NCBI GenBank assembly: GCA_020353135.1
Contig: CP070688.1
Location: 1,164,130 to 1,169,991, forward strand
Direction: 5' to 3'
Source: Chloroflexota bacterium
GTDB lineage: Bacteria > Chloroflexota > Anaerolineae > Promineifilales > Promineifilaceae
DNA: 5,862 nucleotides
The translations under genes and the position numbers were made by a program. The notes under the pieces were generated by a model. The model searched no databases. It saw only the letters and a list, made by a program, of their open reading frames with translations, and had not been told where the DNA came from. Positions 1 to 5,862 of this stretch are shown here, in pieces (position 1 is the first letter of the stretch; every line of letters begins with the position of its first letter).

Positions 1-644
1 GCCACGTCGGTAGTGCCCCCGCCAATATCGGCCACGACCACACCCATTTCCTTCTCGGCCGATTCCAGAACTGCCTCGCCAGAGGCTAGCGAGTTTAGAA
101 CAAATTCCTCGACATCGATGCCGACATTGTCGATAGTCTGGCTCAAGTTCATCAAAGCTGGGGTCGCTGCAGTAACGATATGCGCCTCGACCTCAAGCCG
201 GTAGCCGTGCAAACCGATTGGGCTTCTCACCTCATCCTGATCATCAAGCTTGAACGAACGCGGTACCAGATGGACGATTTCCCGATTGTGCGGAATGGAA
301 ATGGCCTGAGCCGCGTCAAGCGCACGCTCGATGTCTTCATGTGTGACCCCGTCGCCGTTGCGGCCGATTGCCACCGCTCCCAGGCTGTTTGTGGAGCTGA
401 TATGCTCGCCGGCCATGCTCACGAACGCCCGAGACAGGTCGTAGCCGGAGGTTTGCTCAGCCTTGGCCACGGCCTGGGCAATGGCGACCGTTGCTTCGGC
501 TACATCAACGATCATGCCTTTGCGCATGCCTCTGGCCGGTTCCTTGCCTAAGCCAATGATGTGAATCTCGCCCTGCCTGATTTCACCCACCAGCGCGCAC
601 ACCTTGGTCGTGCCAATGTCAATACCAAAAACTACACCTTCCAT
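1..644 (-). CDS. ftsA: Cell division protein FtsA, N-terminal 214 codons (cut by the window edge)
   Basis: FtsA is an actin-like ATPase that tethers FtsZ to the inner face of the membrane and recruits later divisome proteins. Translating the minus strand from the ATG at 642-644 gives an uninterrupted frame to the left edge. Residues 7-15 (GIDIGTTKV) form the phosphate-1 loop of the actin/Hsp70 fold. Residues 206-213 (DIGGGTTD) form the phosphate-2 loop just before the edge. Between them lies sequence matching the FtsA-specific 1C (SHS2) subdomain, including HNREIVHLVPRSF and LHGYRLEVEAHI, which separates FtsA from MreB and DnaK. The C-terminal half, including the membrane-targeting helix, lies outside the window. 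The start is well fixed: it agrees with the family N-terminus, and an AGGA lies 8 nt upstream. The gene follows ftsQ by 30 bp and is probably cotranscribed with it. The truncation is due only to the window edge. Confidence 0.96.
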   Translation of the reverse strand, partial: MEGVVFGIDIGTTKVCALVGEIRQGEIHIIGLGKEPARGMRKGMIVDVAEATVAIAQAVAKAEQTSGYDLSRAFVSMAGEHISSTNSLGAVAIGRNGDGVTHEDIERALDAAQAISIPHNREIVHLVPRSFKLDDQDEVRSPIGLHGYRLEVEAHIVTAATPALMNLSQTIDNVGIDVEEFVLNSLASGEAVLESAEKEMGVVVADIGGGTTDV

Positions 645-674
645 AATTCCTGTCCTTATCCAATCCTGATCCTG
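645..674 (-). promoter_or_regulatory. GGA-rich ribosome-binding leader of ftsA
   Basis: The 30 bases between the ftsQ stop codon and the ftsA ATG read, on the coding strand, as a purine-rich run with five GGA cores (CAGGA, CAGGA, TTGGA, AAGGA, CAGGA). The AAGGA copy has an 8-nt spacer to the ATG, which is good Shine-Dalgarno spacing. The copy nearest the ATG is only 3 nt away and is probably too close to act. The repeats are seen directly. That they raise FtsA translation relative to FtsQ is inference. Confidence 0.6.
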
Positions 675-1520
675 CTATCCGCCACTCGTCATATAATAGG
701 GCTTTGCTTCATTACGCACGCTGATATATGCCGGCGTTACGGCTCGTTCAATTAGGTCATCCACGATGGTCTCGTACACTGCCAGCTTCTGCTCCATGAT
801 TAGTCCGCTGCCGAAATAGGCCCTCCAGCCACGACCATCTTGGTAGCTCAATCCGTTCCCTGGCTCATAGAATAGGCGATCGATGTTAGAGCGCAGTTCG
901 CGAAGTAGTAGCGCCCCCGCCAAGATATCTTCGGCCACGAAGCTATCTTCTGCAAGGGGTTCGTCAACCTCAGATTCTATCAGCAATAATCCGCTTGAAG
1001 TCGCCCGGGCGGGAATGATCTGGCCGTCTTGGTCAATCCAGAACGTCCGGCCATTCTGTTTCCACAGGGCGATCGGCGTCGTCTCCGTTACTTGAATGCT
1101 GACTACGTTCGGCCACTCGAGGCTAACGGAGGCCGAGGTGATGCCCGGCATTTCGCCTATTCTTTTGGCTGCCTCGTTCGGATCGGCTGCGAAAACATGT
1201 ACGCCGGCCAGCCCGCTCTCGGCGACGATTTCTGAGGCCGCAAAGGCGTCTGCCCCTTCCACAGGTATTGAGGTCAAATAGAAAGAAGAATCACCAGCAA
1301 TGGTCACCATCGCCCAAAAACAGACGGCCAAAACCAACAGGCTCACCCATCGAGCGGAAAGCACGATGTGTTTAACGGAATTCAATGGCAGTCTGTAGCG
1401 GCGGCTATTGCGGCGCTTACGTTTCTTGGCCTCTGGTGGGACGACAACGTGCGGCAGGGCTGCCGCTCCGCTTGTGCGCACACGTCTTAGTCTTGGTTGC
1501 TTTCGTCTTCTAACGGCCAT
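675..1520 (-). CDS. ftsQ: Cell division protein FtsQ/DivIB
   Basis: FtsQ is a single-pass membrane protein of the FtsQ-FtsB-FtsL complex, which links early divisome proteins to septal wall synthesis by FtsW and FtsI. The 281-residue product has the expected layout. There is a basic cytoplasmic tail (about residues 1-55), one hydrophobic segment (about 57-76, with LLVLAVCFWAMV), then a POTRA-like domain (about 79-150) ending in the typical strand pattern around WPNVVSIQVTETTPIALW. The outer beta domain (about 151-275) includes WIDQDGQII and closes with YISVRN...KPYY, which fits the family's C-terminal strand. The ATG at 1518-1520 lies inside the last codons of ddl, an 11-bp overlap. An AGG 9 nt upstream of it sits within ddl coding sequence, so translational coupling is likely. 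The tail is unusually basic, with 17 Arg/Lys in the first 43 residues. Identification rests on topology, motifs and position between ddl and ftsA, because FtsQ is poorly conserved in sequence. Confidence 0.93.
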   Translation of the reverse strand: MAVRRRKQPRLRRVRTSGAAALPHVVVPPEAKKRKRRNSRRYRLPLNSVKHIVLSARWVSLLVLAVCFWAMVTIAGDSSFYLTSIPVEGADAFAASEIVAESGLAGVHVFAADPNEAAKRIGEMPGITSASVSLEWPNVVSIQVTETTPIALWKQNGRTFWIDQDGQIIPARATSSGLLLIESEVDEPLAEDSFVAEDILAGALLLRELRSNIDRLFYEPGNGLSYQDGRGWRAYFGSGLIMEQKLAVYETIVDDLIERAVTPAYISVRNEAKPYYMTSGG

Positions 1521-2679
1521 GGTCTTCTACCTGAAAGGATGTTTCCAACTCAGATTTTTCTTCGCCTCGTTCTAGTGCTAATTCGACCAATCGATCCAGC
1601 AGTACACCATAGCTCATTCCCGAGGCCTCCCACAATTTAGGGTACATAGAGATCCTTGTAAAGCCTGGAATTGTGTTCAGCTCATTGATGAACACTTGCC
1701 CGCTGTCGTCGTCAAGTAGAAAATCCGCCCGTGCCAGGCCGGCACAATCAATTGCTTTGTAGGCCCGCACGGCCACTTCTCGAATATGCTCGGCCAGCTG
1801 ACCGTCAATGTCGGCCGGAATAATCAGTTCCGAGTCATCGCTGACATATTTGGCCACGTAATCATAGAATTCGCGGACAGGCCGGATCTCACCAACGACG
1901 CTGGCAATAGGCCGGTCATTGCCTAATACTGATACCTCGAGTTCGCGCGCGTCTACCCCTTGTTCCAATATCAGCCTTCTGTCGTACCGGGCCGCTTCGT
2001 CCAGACCAGCACGCAGCTGTGAGCGATCGCTACACTTACTGATTCCGACGCTCGATCCGAGATTGGCCGGCTTTGTGAAAATCGGATAATCGAGCGTTTG
2101 CTCACTCTCTTCCAACACGGCCTGGGGACTCTCTCGCCACTCGGAGGACAAGACCAACTTCCAAGGCAGGATCGGTATATCGTGGGTCTCCATGACCGCC
2201 TTGAATATCGCTTTATCCATGCCAACGGCCGAGCCGACCACTCCCGCGCCAACGTACGGTATTCCGGCCAGTTCAAGCAGGCCCTGCACCGTACCATCTT
2301 CACCGTAGGGTCCGTGCAACACTGGAAAAACCACGTCCAAAGAAGCGACTGCCGATAGCCTTGCCGTTTGGGACTCGGACTGCTCCAGCTCCATCAGGTC
2401 GGATGCTTCAGGGTCTGGAAGCAATGCCGCCATACGCGCCATCTCGGGCGTGCCGGATTCCAGCGCGGCGGCGACATTTCCGGTAAGCCAACGGCCGCCC
2501 TTGGTAATGCCGATCATGACGACCTCGTACTTCTCCGGATCCAACGCGGAGCGCACCGATTGGGCAGACATCAGCGAGACTTCATGCTCGCCGGAGCGGC
2601 CGCCGAAGATCACGCCGATGCGTATCTTCCGCGATCTTCCCTGTTGTTCGCCCGAATCGCCCATCATTCTCTTCATCAC
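1510..2679 (-). CDS. ddl: D-alanine--D-alanine ligase
   Basis: This ATP-grasp enzyme joins two D-Ala in the cytoplasm to make the dipeptide that MurF adds to the muropeptide precursor. The 389-residue product shows, in order: the N-terminal FGGRSGEHEVS (25-35); HGPYGEDG (122-129); the ATP-grasp loop KPANLGSSVGISK (203-215); the omega-loop FYDYVAKY (271-278); ARADFLLD (317-324); and the metal-binding INELNTIPGFT (331-341). Lys277-Tyr278 align with Lys215-Tyr216 of E. coli DdlB. A Tyr here is known to mark D-Ala-D-Ala ligases rather than D-lactate ligases. The protein is somewhat longer than E. coli DdlB (about 306 aa). The extra length comes from a linker near 87-113, as in DdlA-type enzymes, and an acidic C-terminal tail from about residue 370. 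The start is uncertain. The GTG at 2677-2679 has an AGGA 10 nt upstream, the ATG at 2674-2676 follows directly, and ATGs at 2665-2667 and 2662-2664 are also possible. The gene follows murB by about 35 bp and overlaps ftsQ by 11 bp. Confidence 0.96.
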   Translation of the reverse strand: MMKRMMGDSGEQQGRSRKIRIGVIFGGRSGEHEVSLMSAQSVRSALDPEKYEVVMIGITKGGRWLTGNVAAALESGTPEMARMAALLPDPEASDLMELEQSESQTARLSAVASLDVVFPVLHGPYGEDGTVQGLLELAGIPYVGAGVVGSAVGMDKAIFKAVMETHDIPILPWKLVLSSEWRESPQAVLEESEQTLDYPIFTKPANLGSSVGISKCSDRSQLRAGLDEAARYDRRLILEQGVDARELEVSVLGNDRPIASVVGEIRPVREFYDYVAKYVSDDSELIIPADIDGQLAEHIREVAVRAYKAIDCAGLARADFLLDDDSGQVFINELNTIPGFTRISMYPKLWEASGMSYGVLLDRLVELALERGEEKSELETSFQVEDHGR

Positions 2680-2714
2680 CCGTTCACAGTCCTATTTCTT
2701 GCACAGGTCGCCTG

Positions 2715-3683
2715 TCATGCTTGTTCATCTTCAAACTGCCAATCGCCTACTAACTCGACTTCGAGCTCCATCTCGACGCCGAACTTCTCACGCACCGAAT
2801 TCCATGCTTCGGCGATAAGCGAGCGAACATCTTCCGCGCTGGCATCTTCGTCATTTACGAAGAAGTTGGCATGCTTCTCTGAGATGTGCGCGCCGCCGCA
2901 GCGGAATCCTTTTAGGCCGGCAGCCTCGATCAAATAGCCAGCGTAGTAGTTCTCGGGATTTTTGAACATGGATCCCATGCTGGCGCCGCCAGGCTGGGTT
3001 TCTTTTCGCCGGGCCACAAACCCATCGGCTCTGGCTACGAGAACTTCAACAGCTTCCGGCTCCAGTTCAAGCTCGGCCGATAACACAACCCTTCGCGCTT
3101 CATCGCCTCCTTGATCTTGTTTGAGAACGCTCTGGCGGTATGCATAGGCCATCTCTTCATTGCTGTAGATGCGTGGTCCGGTACCCGGCTCCCAGACCGT
3201 GGCCGACAAAAGGTTAGCGGCCATTTCACCACCATGCGCGCCAGCGTTGCCAACTACCGCGCCGCCGACGGTACCCGGGACGCTCACCGCCCATTCCAAA
3301 CCACCAAGTCCTTTAGCGATGCACTGTCGCGCCAGCGAAGACAAATTCATGCCAGAATCGGCCGTACATACGACGCCCAGGCCTGTATGCCGGAAGCGAA
3401 CCTCTCGTGCCCGATTATGCACCACAAGACCCTGGATACCTTTGTCGGCAACCAGGATATTCGAACCTCCGCCAATAACCACGTAGGGTACTCTTTGAGC
3501 ATAGGCCAGTTCGACCGCAGACTGTAGCTCGGTCGCATTGGCAACCGTGACGAACATCTCGGCCGGGCCGCCAACTCTTGCCGAAGTGTAGCGAGCCATC
3601 GGCTCGCCGACTTTGAAGGCCTCGCCAAATACTTCACGAAACCTCATCTGAATCGCCTCTAGCACCGTTGTTTCCAAATTCAT
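2715..3683 (-). CDS. murB: UDP-N-acetylenolpyruvoylglucosamine reductase (MurB)
   Basis: MurB is a cytoplasmic FAD enzyme that uses NADPH to reduce UDP-GlcNAc-enolpyruvate to UDP-MurNAc. The motifs, numbered from the ATG at 3681-3683 (322 aa), are: YTSARVGGPAE (32-42), the FAD-binding start; VIGGGSNIL (69-77); LEWAVSVPGTVGGAVVGNAG (129-148), the core FAD motif; YAYRQS (180-185); and GSMFKNP (237-243), whose Ser238 aligns with the proton-donating Ser229 of E. coli MurB. The C-terminal MELEVELVG places Glu308 where E. coli has the active-site Glu325. The RCGGAHISEKHANFFVN segment and the overall length fit type II MurB. I chose the ATG start because a GGA lies 7 nt upstream. A TTG at 3693-3695 extends the frame by four codons, but its only AGGA is 1 nt away, too close to work. 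The gene lies between murC and ddl, an order also known from some other dcw clusters. Confidence 0.96.
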   Translation of the reverse strand: MNLETTVLEAIQMRFREVFGEAFKVGEPMARYTSARVGGPAEMFVTVANATELQSAVELAYAQRVPYVVIGGGSNILVADKGIQGLVVHNRAREVRFRHTGLGVVCTADSGMNLSSLARQCIAKGLGGLEWAVSVPGTVGGAVVGNAGAHGGEMAANLLSATVWEPGTGPRIYSNEEMAYAYRQSVLKQDQGGDEARRVVLSAELELEPEAVEVLVARADGFVARRKETQPGGASMGSMFKNPENYYAGYLIEAAGLKGFRCGGAHISEKHANFFVNDEDASAEDVRSLIAEAWNSVREKFGVEMELEVELVGDWQFEDEQA

Positions 3684-3690
3684 ACTTAAT

Positions 3691-3700
3691 TCCAATTCCT
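3691..3700 (-). promoter_or_regulatory. Ribosome-binding site deciding the murB start
   Basis: On the coding strand the stretch reads AGGAATTGGA. The distal GGA (3691-3693) lies 7 nt before the ATG at 3681-3683. The AGGA at 3697-3700 is only 1 nt from the in-frame TTG at 3693-3695. The spacing favours the ATG as the true start. Confidence 0.55.
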
Positions 3701-3757
3701 ATCTCGCTAACTCTGTCGACGACCTCCATCGACCGCGCTTGAGCCCTTTTCGTCCGC

Positions 3758-5206
3758 TTAGCGCTGCCCAAGCTGTTGCTCAAGTTGCCTCTTAAGAATC
3801 TCGCCCACCAAGTAACCATCACCCGCGCCCAGCGTCAGAACCACATCGCCCGGCAATAACCTGGCAGAGATGAAGCTAGCAGCTTCCGTTTTGCCGCCTA
3901 CGTGGTCGGCGCGAGTGCCCTTCATACGGGCTACAACCTGGGAAGTATCTATGCCAAGCGTATCGCTCTCGCGACTCTGGTAAACATCCAGGGCCACGAC
4001 TCGGTCTGCTAACTCGAAGCAATTGGCGAACTCGCCGAGCATGGCCCTGGTGCGGCTGAATGTGTGGGGCTGCCAGACGGCCCACAAGCGACGTCCGGGA
4101 AAGCGCTGGCGGGCTGCGGCAAGAGTGGCTCTGATTTCCGTGGGATGGTGGGCATAATCATCTACGATGGTCACATCACGCACCTCGCCGACTAATTGAA
4201 AACGGCGCCCAAGGCCGCCAAAAGCTGCCAGCGCCCGACGAATGGTATCAAAGCCTACACCCAGCTCTGACGCCGTGGCAATTGCCGCCAGCGAATTTCG
4301 CACGTTATGCTCGCCCGGCACGCGCAGCCTGACCAACCCCATAGTCTGTTCATCGTTCTGGACCAAGAAATCGGATCCCCCGAGTTGATTTGGTCGAATA
4401 TCAACCGCCTGCCACTCGCCCCTCTCCAGGCCATAGGTGCTCACCCGCAGCGGCACTGTCTTGGCGAAGTCGGCCAGAGCGGCAGCCCCTTCATCTTCAA
4501 TGCAGAGGAGTAGCACACCTTCATCCCGTATTCTCAATACGAAGTCCCTGAATGCCTGCTGATAAGCGCTTACACCGGGGAACATATCTGGATGATCGTA
4601 TTCGACGTTAGTCACTATGGCCAGACTCGGTCTCAGACCCAGAAACATGTAATCGTATTCATCGGCCTCGACGACGAAGAACTCGCCTTGTCCCGCGCGA
4701 CCATTGCTCTCAAGCACTGGCAGTACCGCGCCGACGACGACTGAAGGATCCAGATCTCCATCAATCATGATCTGGGCGATCATGCCGGTGGTGGTCGTCT
4801 TGCCGTGCGAGCCTGCAACGGCGATGCTATAACTATCCGCCATAAGCAAGCCGAGAAACTCGTCTCGCTTCAACACCGGAATACCTGCCTGTTTAGCGAC
4901 CTGGATCTCAGGGTTCGTAGCTGGGATGGCCGATGATACCAGCAGCATATCAGCGCCTGCCGCTTGATCACTTCGATGTCCCTCAAACACAGTCGCACCG
5001 GCCGTTTTCAGCGAGGCTGTCAGATCATTCAGGCGCAGATCTGAGCCAGACACAATATAGCCTTGACCCAGCAGGACTGTAGCGACGGCTGACAGGCCGG
5101 TACCGCCGATGCCCACCAGGTGAATGTGCATTCCGGGCCGCAATGCTTGATTCTTGTTCTTTTCTCGTAAGTCAGGCAATTGAATGTCCAACCTGCACCG
5201 GTCCAA
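3758..5206 (-). CDS. murC: UDP-N-acetylmuramate--L-alanine ligase (MurC)
   Basis: MurC is the cytoplasmic ATP-dependent ligase that adds L-Ala to UDP-MurNAc, the first residue of the stem peptide. Three Mur-ligase domains are visible, numbered from the outermost start (482 aa). The UDP-binding Rossmann domain carries HLVGIGGTGLS (29-39), GSD (54-56) and SSAIP (91-95). The central ATPase domain has the P-loop AGSHGKTTTT (131-140), EADEYDYMF (180-188) and TNVEYDHPD (199-207). VPGEHNVRNSLAA (297-309) leads into the C-terminal domain, which has DDYAHHPTEI (349-358), QPHTFSRT (379-386), DVYQSRE (407-413) and GAGD (460-463). The HHPTEI, QPHTFSRT and HLVGIGGTGLS forms point to MurC rather than MurD, MurE or MurF. 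The start is uncertain: 5206 is a TTG. Other in-frame candidates are TTG at 5191, 5179 and 5143 and ATG at 5131. The 5143 start would give MRPGMHIHLVG, a familiar-looking N-terminus, and 5179 has a GGA 7 nt upstream. None has a strong Shine-Dalgarno. The gene lies directly after the cvpA-like gene. Confidence 0.96.
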   Translation of the reverse strand: MDRCRLDIQLPDLREKNKNQALRPGMHIHLVGIGGTGLSAVATVLLGQGYIVSGSDLRLNDLTASLKTAGATVFEGHRSDQAAGADMLLVSSAIPATNPEIQVAKQAGIPVLKRDEFLGLLMADSYSIAVAGSHGKTTTTGMIAQIMIDGDLDPSVVVGAVLPVLESNGRAGQGEFFVVEADEYDYMFLGLRPSLAIVTNVEYDHPDMFPGVSAYQQAFRDFVLRIRDEGVLLLCIEDEGAAALADFAKTVPLRVSTYGLERGEWQAVDIRPNQLGGSDFLVQNDEQTMGLVRLRVPGEHNVRNSLAAIATASELGVGFDTIRRALAAFGGLGRRFQLVGEVRDVTIVDDYAHHPTEIRATLAAARQRFPGRRLWAVWQPHTFSRTRAMLGEFANCFELADRVVALDVYQSRESDTLGIDTSQVVARMKGTRADHVGGKTEAASFISARLLPGDVVLTLGAGDGYLVGEILKRQLEQQLGQR

Positions 5207-5218
5207 AATCGCAGCCGC

Positions 5219-5830
5219 TTAAATGAGTGCGATAATTACAAAGAAGAACATCAAGAAGAAGATAACTAGCCACCAGTTTGGATCTAAAATGCCTAGCGGT
5301 AGCCACTCGGTGAAAGCAAATGCCGGAGTATCCGCCAGCGGGCGTATGATCACCGAGGGATCAAATGGATAGGGAACGCCTGGCGCCAGATGGGCGTATC
5401 CTTCCGGCACAGGTTCGTATTCCAGAAAGCCCCAAAACGTGCCGACGAGTAAATAGCCATTGATAGTTCCGACCACAAGCCCGATCACCCGTCGTTCAAG
5501 AGTAGCACGGAGCCGCTCGCCCAGTTTTCCGCGGCTTATTCTCACGGCCATGGCGCCCACGATCTGGTAGCTGAAGAAAGCGATAAGGGCAAAGACCCCC
5601 ACCTGAATGAAGATCTGTCCTCTTCGCGCATCCAGCAATTGCTCAGGTGTCGCCCCTTCCGGGGGTACCGCGTTCAGCAGATTGACGATATCGTAGGCAA
5701 ATCGCTGCAACATCGCGATGCCGCCAACCAAGCCAAACATGGTGATGACCTCACGCTGCCAGCCACGCAGATAGCCTACCATCCCAAAGAAGATAACCAG
5801 GATGATGAAAAGCAATAGCAAGTTAATCAT
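5219..5830 (-). CDS. CvpA-family multi-pass membrane protein
   Basis: The 203-residue product is a hydrophobic membrane protein that I assign to the CvpA (colicin V production) family. CvpA proteins are widespread inner-membrane proteins whose role outside colicin export is poorly defined. Hydrophobic segments lie at about 2-19, 27-41, 73-95, 115-135 and 186-203. Family-like features are the GYLRGWQREV turn after the first segment (19-28) and the RRVIGLVVGTINGYLLVG pattern opening the fourth (113-130). A soluble loop of about 50 residues, rich in Pro and aromatic residues, separates segments four and five. The chain ends within the last hydrophobic stretch (WWLVIFFLMFFFVIIALI), which makes it longer than the four-segment CvpA core. 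The ATG at 5828-5830 has a strong AGAGGA 5 nt upstream, so the start is secure. It ends 12 bp or more before murC. The position suggests a role linked to envelope biogenesis or division, but that is inference only. Confidence 0.75.
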   Translation of the reverse strand: MINLLLLFIILVIFFGMVGYLRGWQREVITMFGLVGGIAMLQRFAYDIVNLLNAVPPEGATPEQLLDARRGQIFIQVGVFALIAFFSYQIVGAMAVRISRGKLGERLRATLERRVIGLVVGTINGYLLVGTFWGFLEYEPVPEGYAHLAPGVPYPFDPSVIIRPLADTPAFAFTEWLPLGILDPNWWLVIFFLMFFFVIIALI

Positions 5831-5835
5831 TTTTT

Positions 5836-5841
5836 TCCTCT
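5836..5841 (-). promoter_or_regulatory. Strong Shine-Dalgarno of the cvpA-like gene
   Basis: The coding strand reads AGAGGA followed by five A and then ATG. This is the best ribosome-binding site in the window, and it fixes the start of the membrane-protein gene at 5830. Confidence 0.75.
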
Positions 5842-5862
5842 CATAGCGAGACCTTGAATTAC

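Larger units (their letters stand above)
1..5862 (-). other. dcw cluster segment, probable single operon
   Basis: The run is six same-strand genes (cvpA-like, murC, murB, ddl, ftsQ, ftsA), with one 11-bp overlap and gaps of 74 bp or less (longer before murC only if a downstream start is used). No stem-loop followed by a T-run lies between the genes, and I see no clear promoter in any gap. The 74-bp gap at 3684-3757 is the largest firm one and holds nothing recognisable beyond the murB ribosome-binding site. Cotranscription is inferred from the spacing. Confidence 0.85.

Noticed and set aside
180..551. 123-codon plus-strand open frame in the ftsA region
   Set aside because: The minus strand here encodes an unbroken, clearly recognisable FtsA. 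The plus-strand frame is its shadow.
692..697. TATAAT on the plus strand, as a possible antisense promoter
   Set aside because: It lies within the ftsQ coding sequence and has no -35-like hexamer at the right distance. A single -10 match is expected by chance.
2368..2937. 189-codon plus-strand open frame antisense to ddl and murB
   Set aside because: It spans the end of murB, the gap and ddl, has no recognisable domain, and has low-complexity composition typical of an antisense shadow. Both genes beneath it are firmly identified.
3111..3527. 138-codon plus-strand open frame over murB
   Set aside because: It lies wholly inside murB on the other strand and has no recognisable motif. Several other overlapping frames there look the same.
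3715..3733. Inverted repeat GTCGA...TCGAC as a possible terminator or operator
   Set aside because: The stem is only 5 bp with a 9-base loop and no T-run follows on the coding strand. It is too weak to call.
3634..3822. Minus-strand 62-codon frame bridging the murC end, the gap and the murB start
   Set aside because: It overlaps both neighbours out of frame and its product resembles no family I know. It is more likely chance openness than a small gene.
1..5862. Mobile elements, CRISPR arrays, defence or biosynthetic systems, tRNA or other RNA genes
   Set aside because: I looked for transposase motifs, terminal inverted repeats, regular direct repeats and RNA-like folds and found none. The window is almost fully occupied by recognisable cell wall and division genes.

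Overview
The window is one compact stretch of a division and cell wall (dcw) gene cluster. Every gene I can support is on the minus strand, so transcription runs from the right end to the left end. The order in the direction of transcription is a CvpA-family membrane protein, murC, murB, ddl, ftsQ, and the first 214 codons of ftsA, which runs off the left edge. By cluster convention ftsZ would be expected beyond the left edge and murG/ftsW beyond the right edge, but neither is visible here.

The organism is a bacterium, most likely a member of the Chloroflexota (Anaerolineae/Caldilineae-like). I base this on the style of the FtsA N-terminal half (ARGMRKG, then HNREIVHLVPRSF and LHGYRLEVEAHI), on the type II-like MurB, and on the murC-murB-ddl-ftsQ-ftsA order. 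This is recognition from memory, not a database result. The base composition looks fairly even along the window and slightly GC-rich. I see no sign of transferred DNA.

The spacing is typical of an operon. The gaps are 12 bp (cvpA-like to murC, if the outermost murC start is used), 74 bp (murC to murB), 35 bp (murB to ddl) and 30 bp (ftsQ to ftsA). ddl and ftsQ overlap by 11 bp. I found no terminator, convincing promoter, RNA gene, repeat array, CRISPR or mobile element. No gene-free stretch exceeds 100 bases.

The genes act together. MurB makes UDP-MurNAc and MurC adds L-Ala to it. Ddl supplies the D-Ala-D-Ala that ends the stem peptide. FtsQ and FtsA build the divisome that directs the wall synthesis at midcell. 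The CvpA-like protein is a multi-pass membrane protein of uncertain role in this setting. All the recognisable catalytic motifs of MurB, MurC and Ddl are intact, which argues for a peptidoglycan-making cell. I did not find a previously undescribed system. The points most worth a second look are the cvpA-like gene inside the cluster, the uncertain non-ATG starts, the GGA-rich leader of ftsA, and the very basic FtsQ tail.
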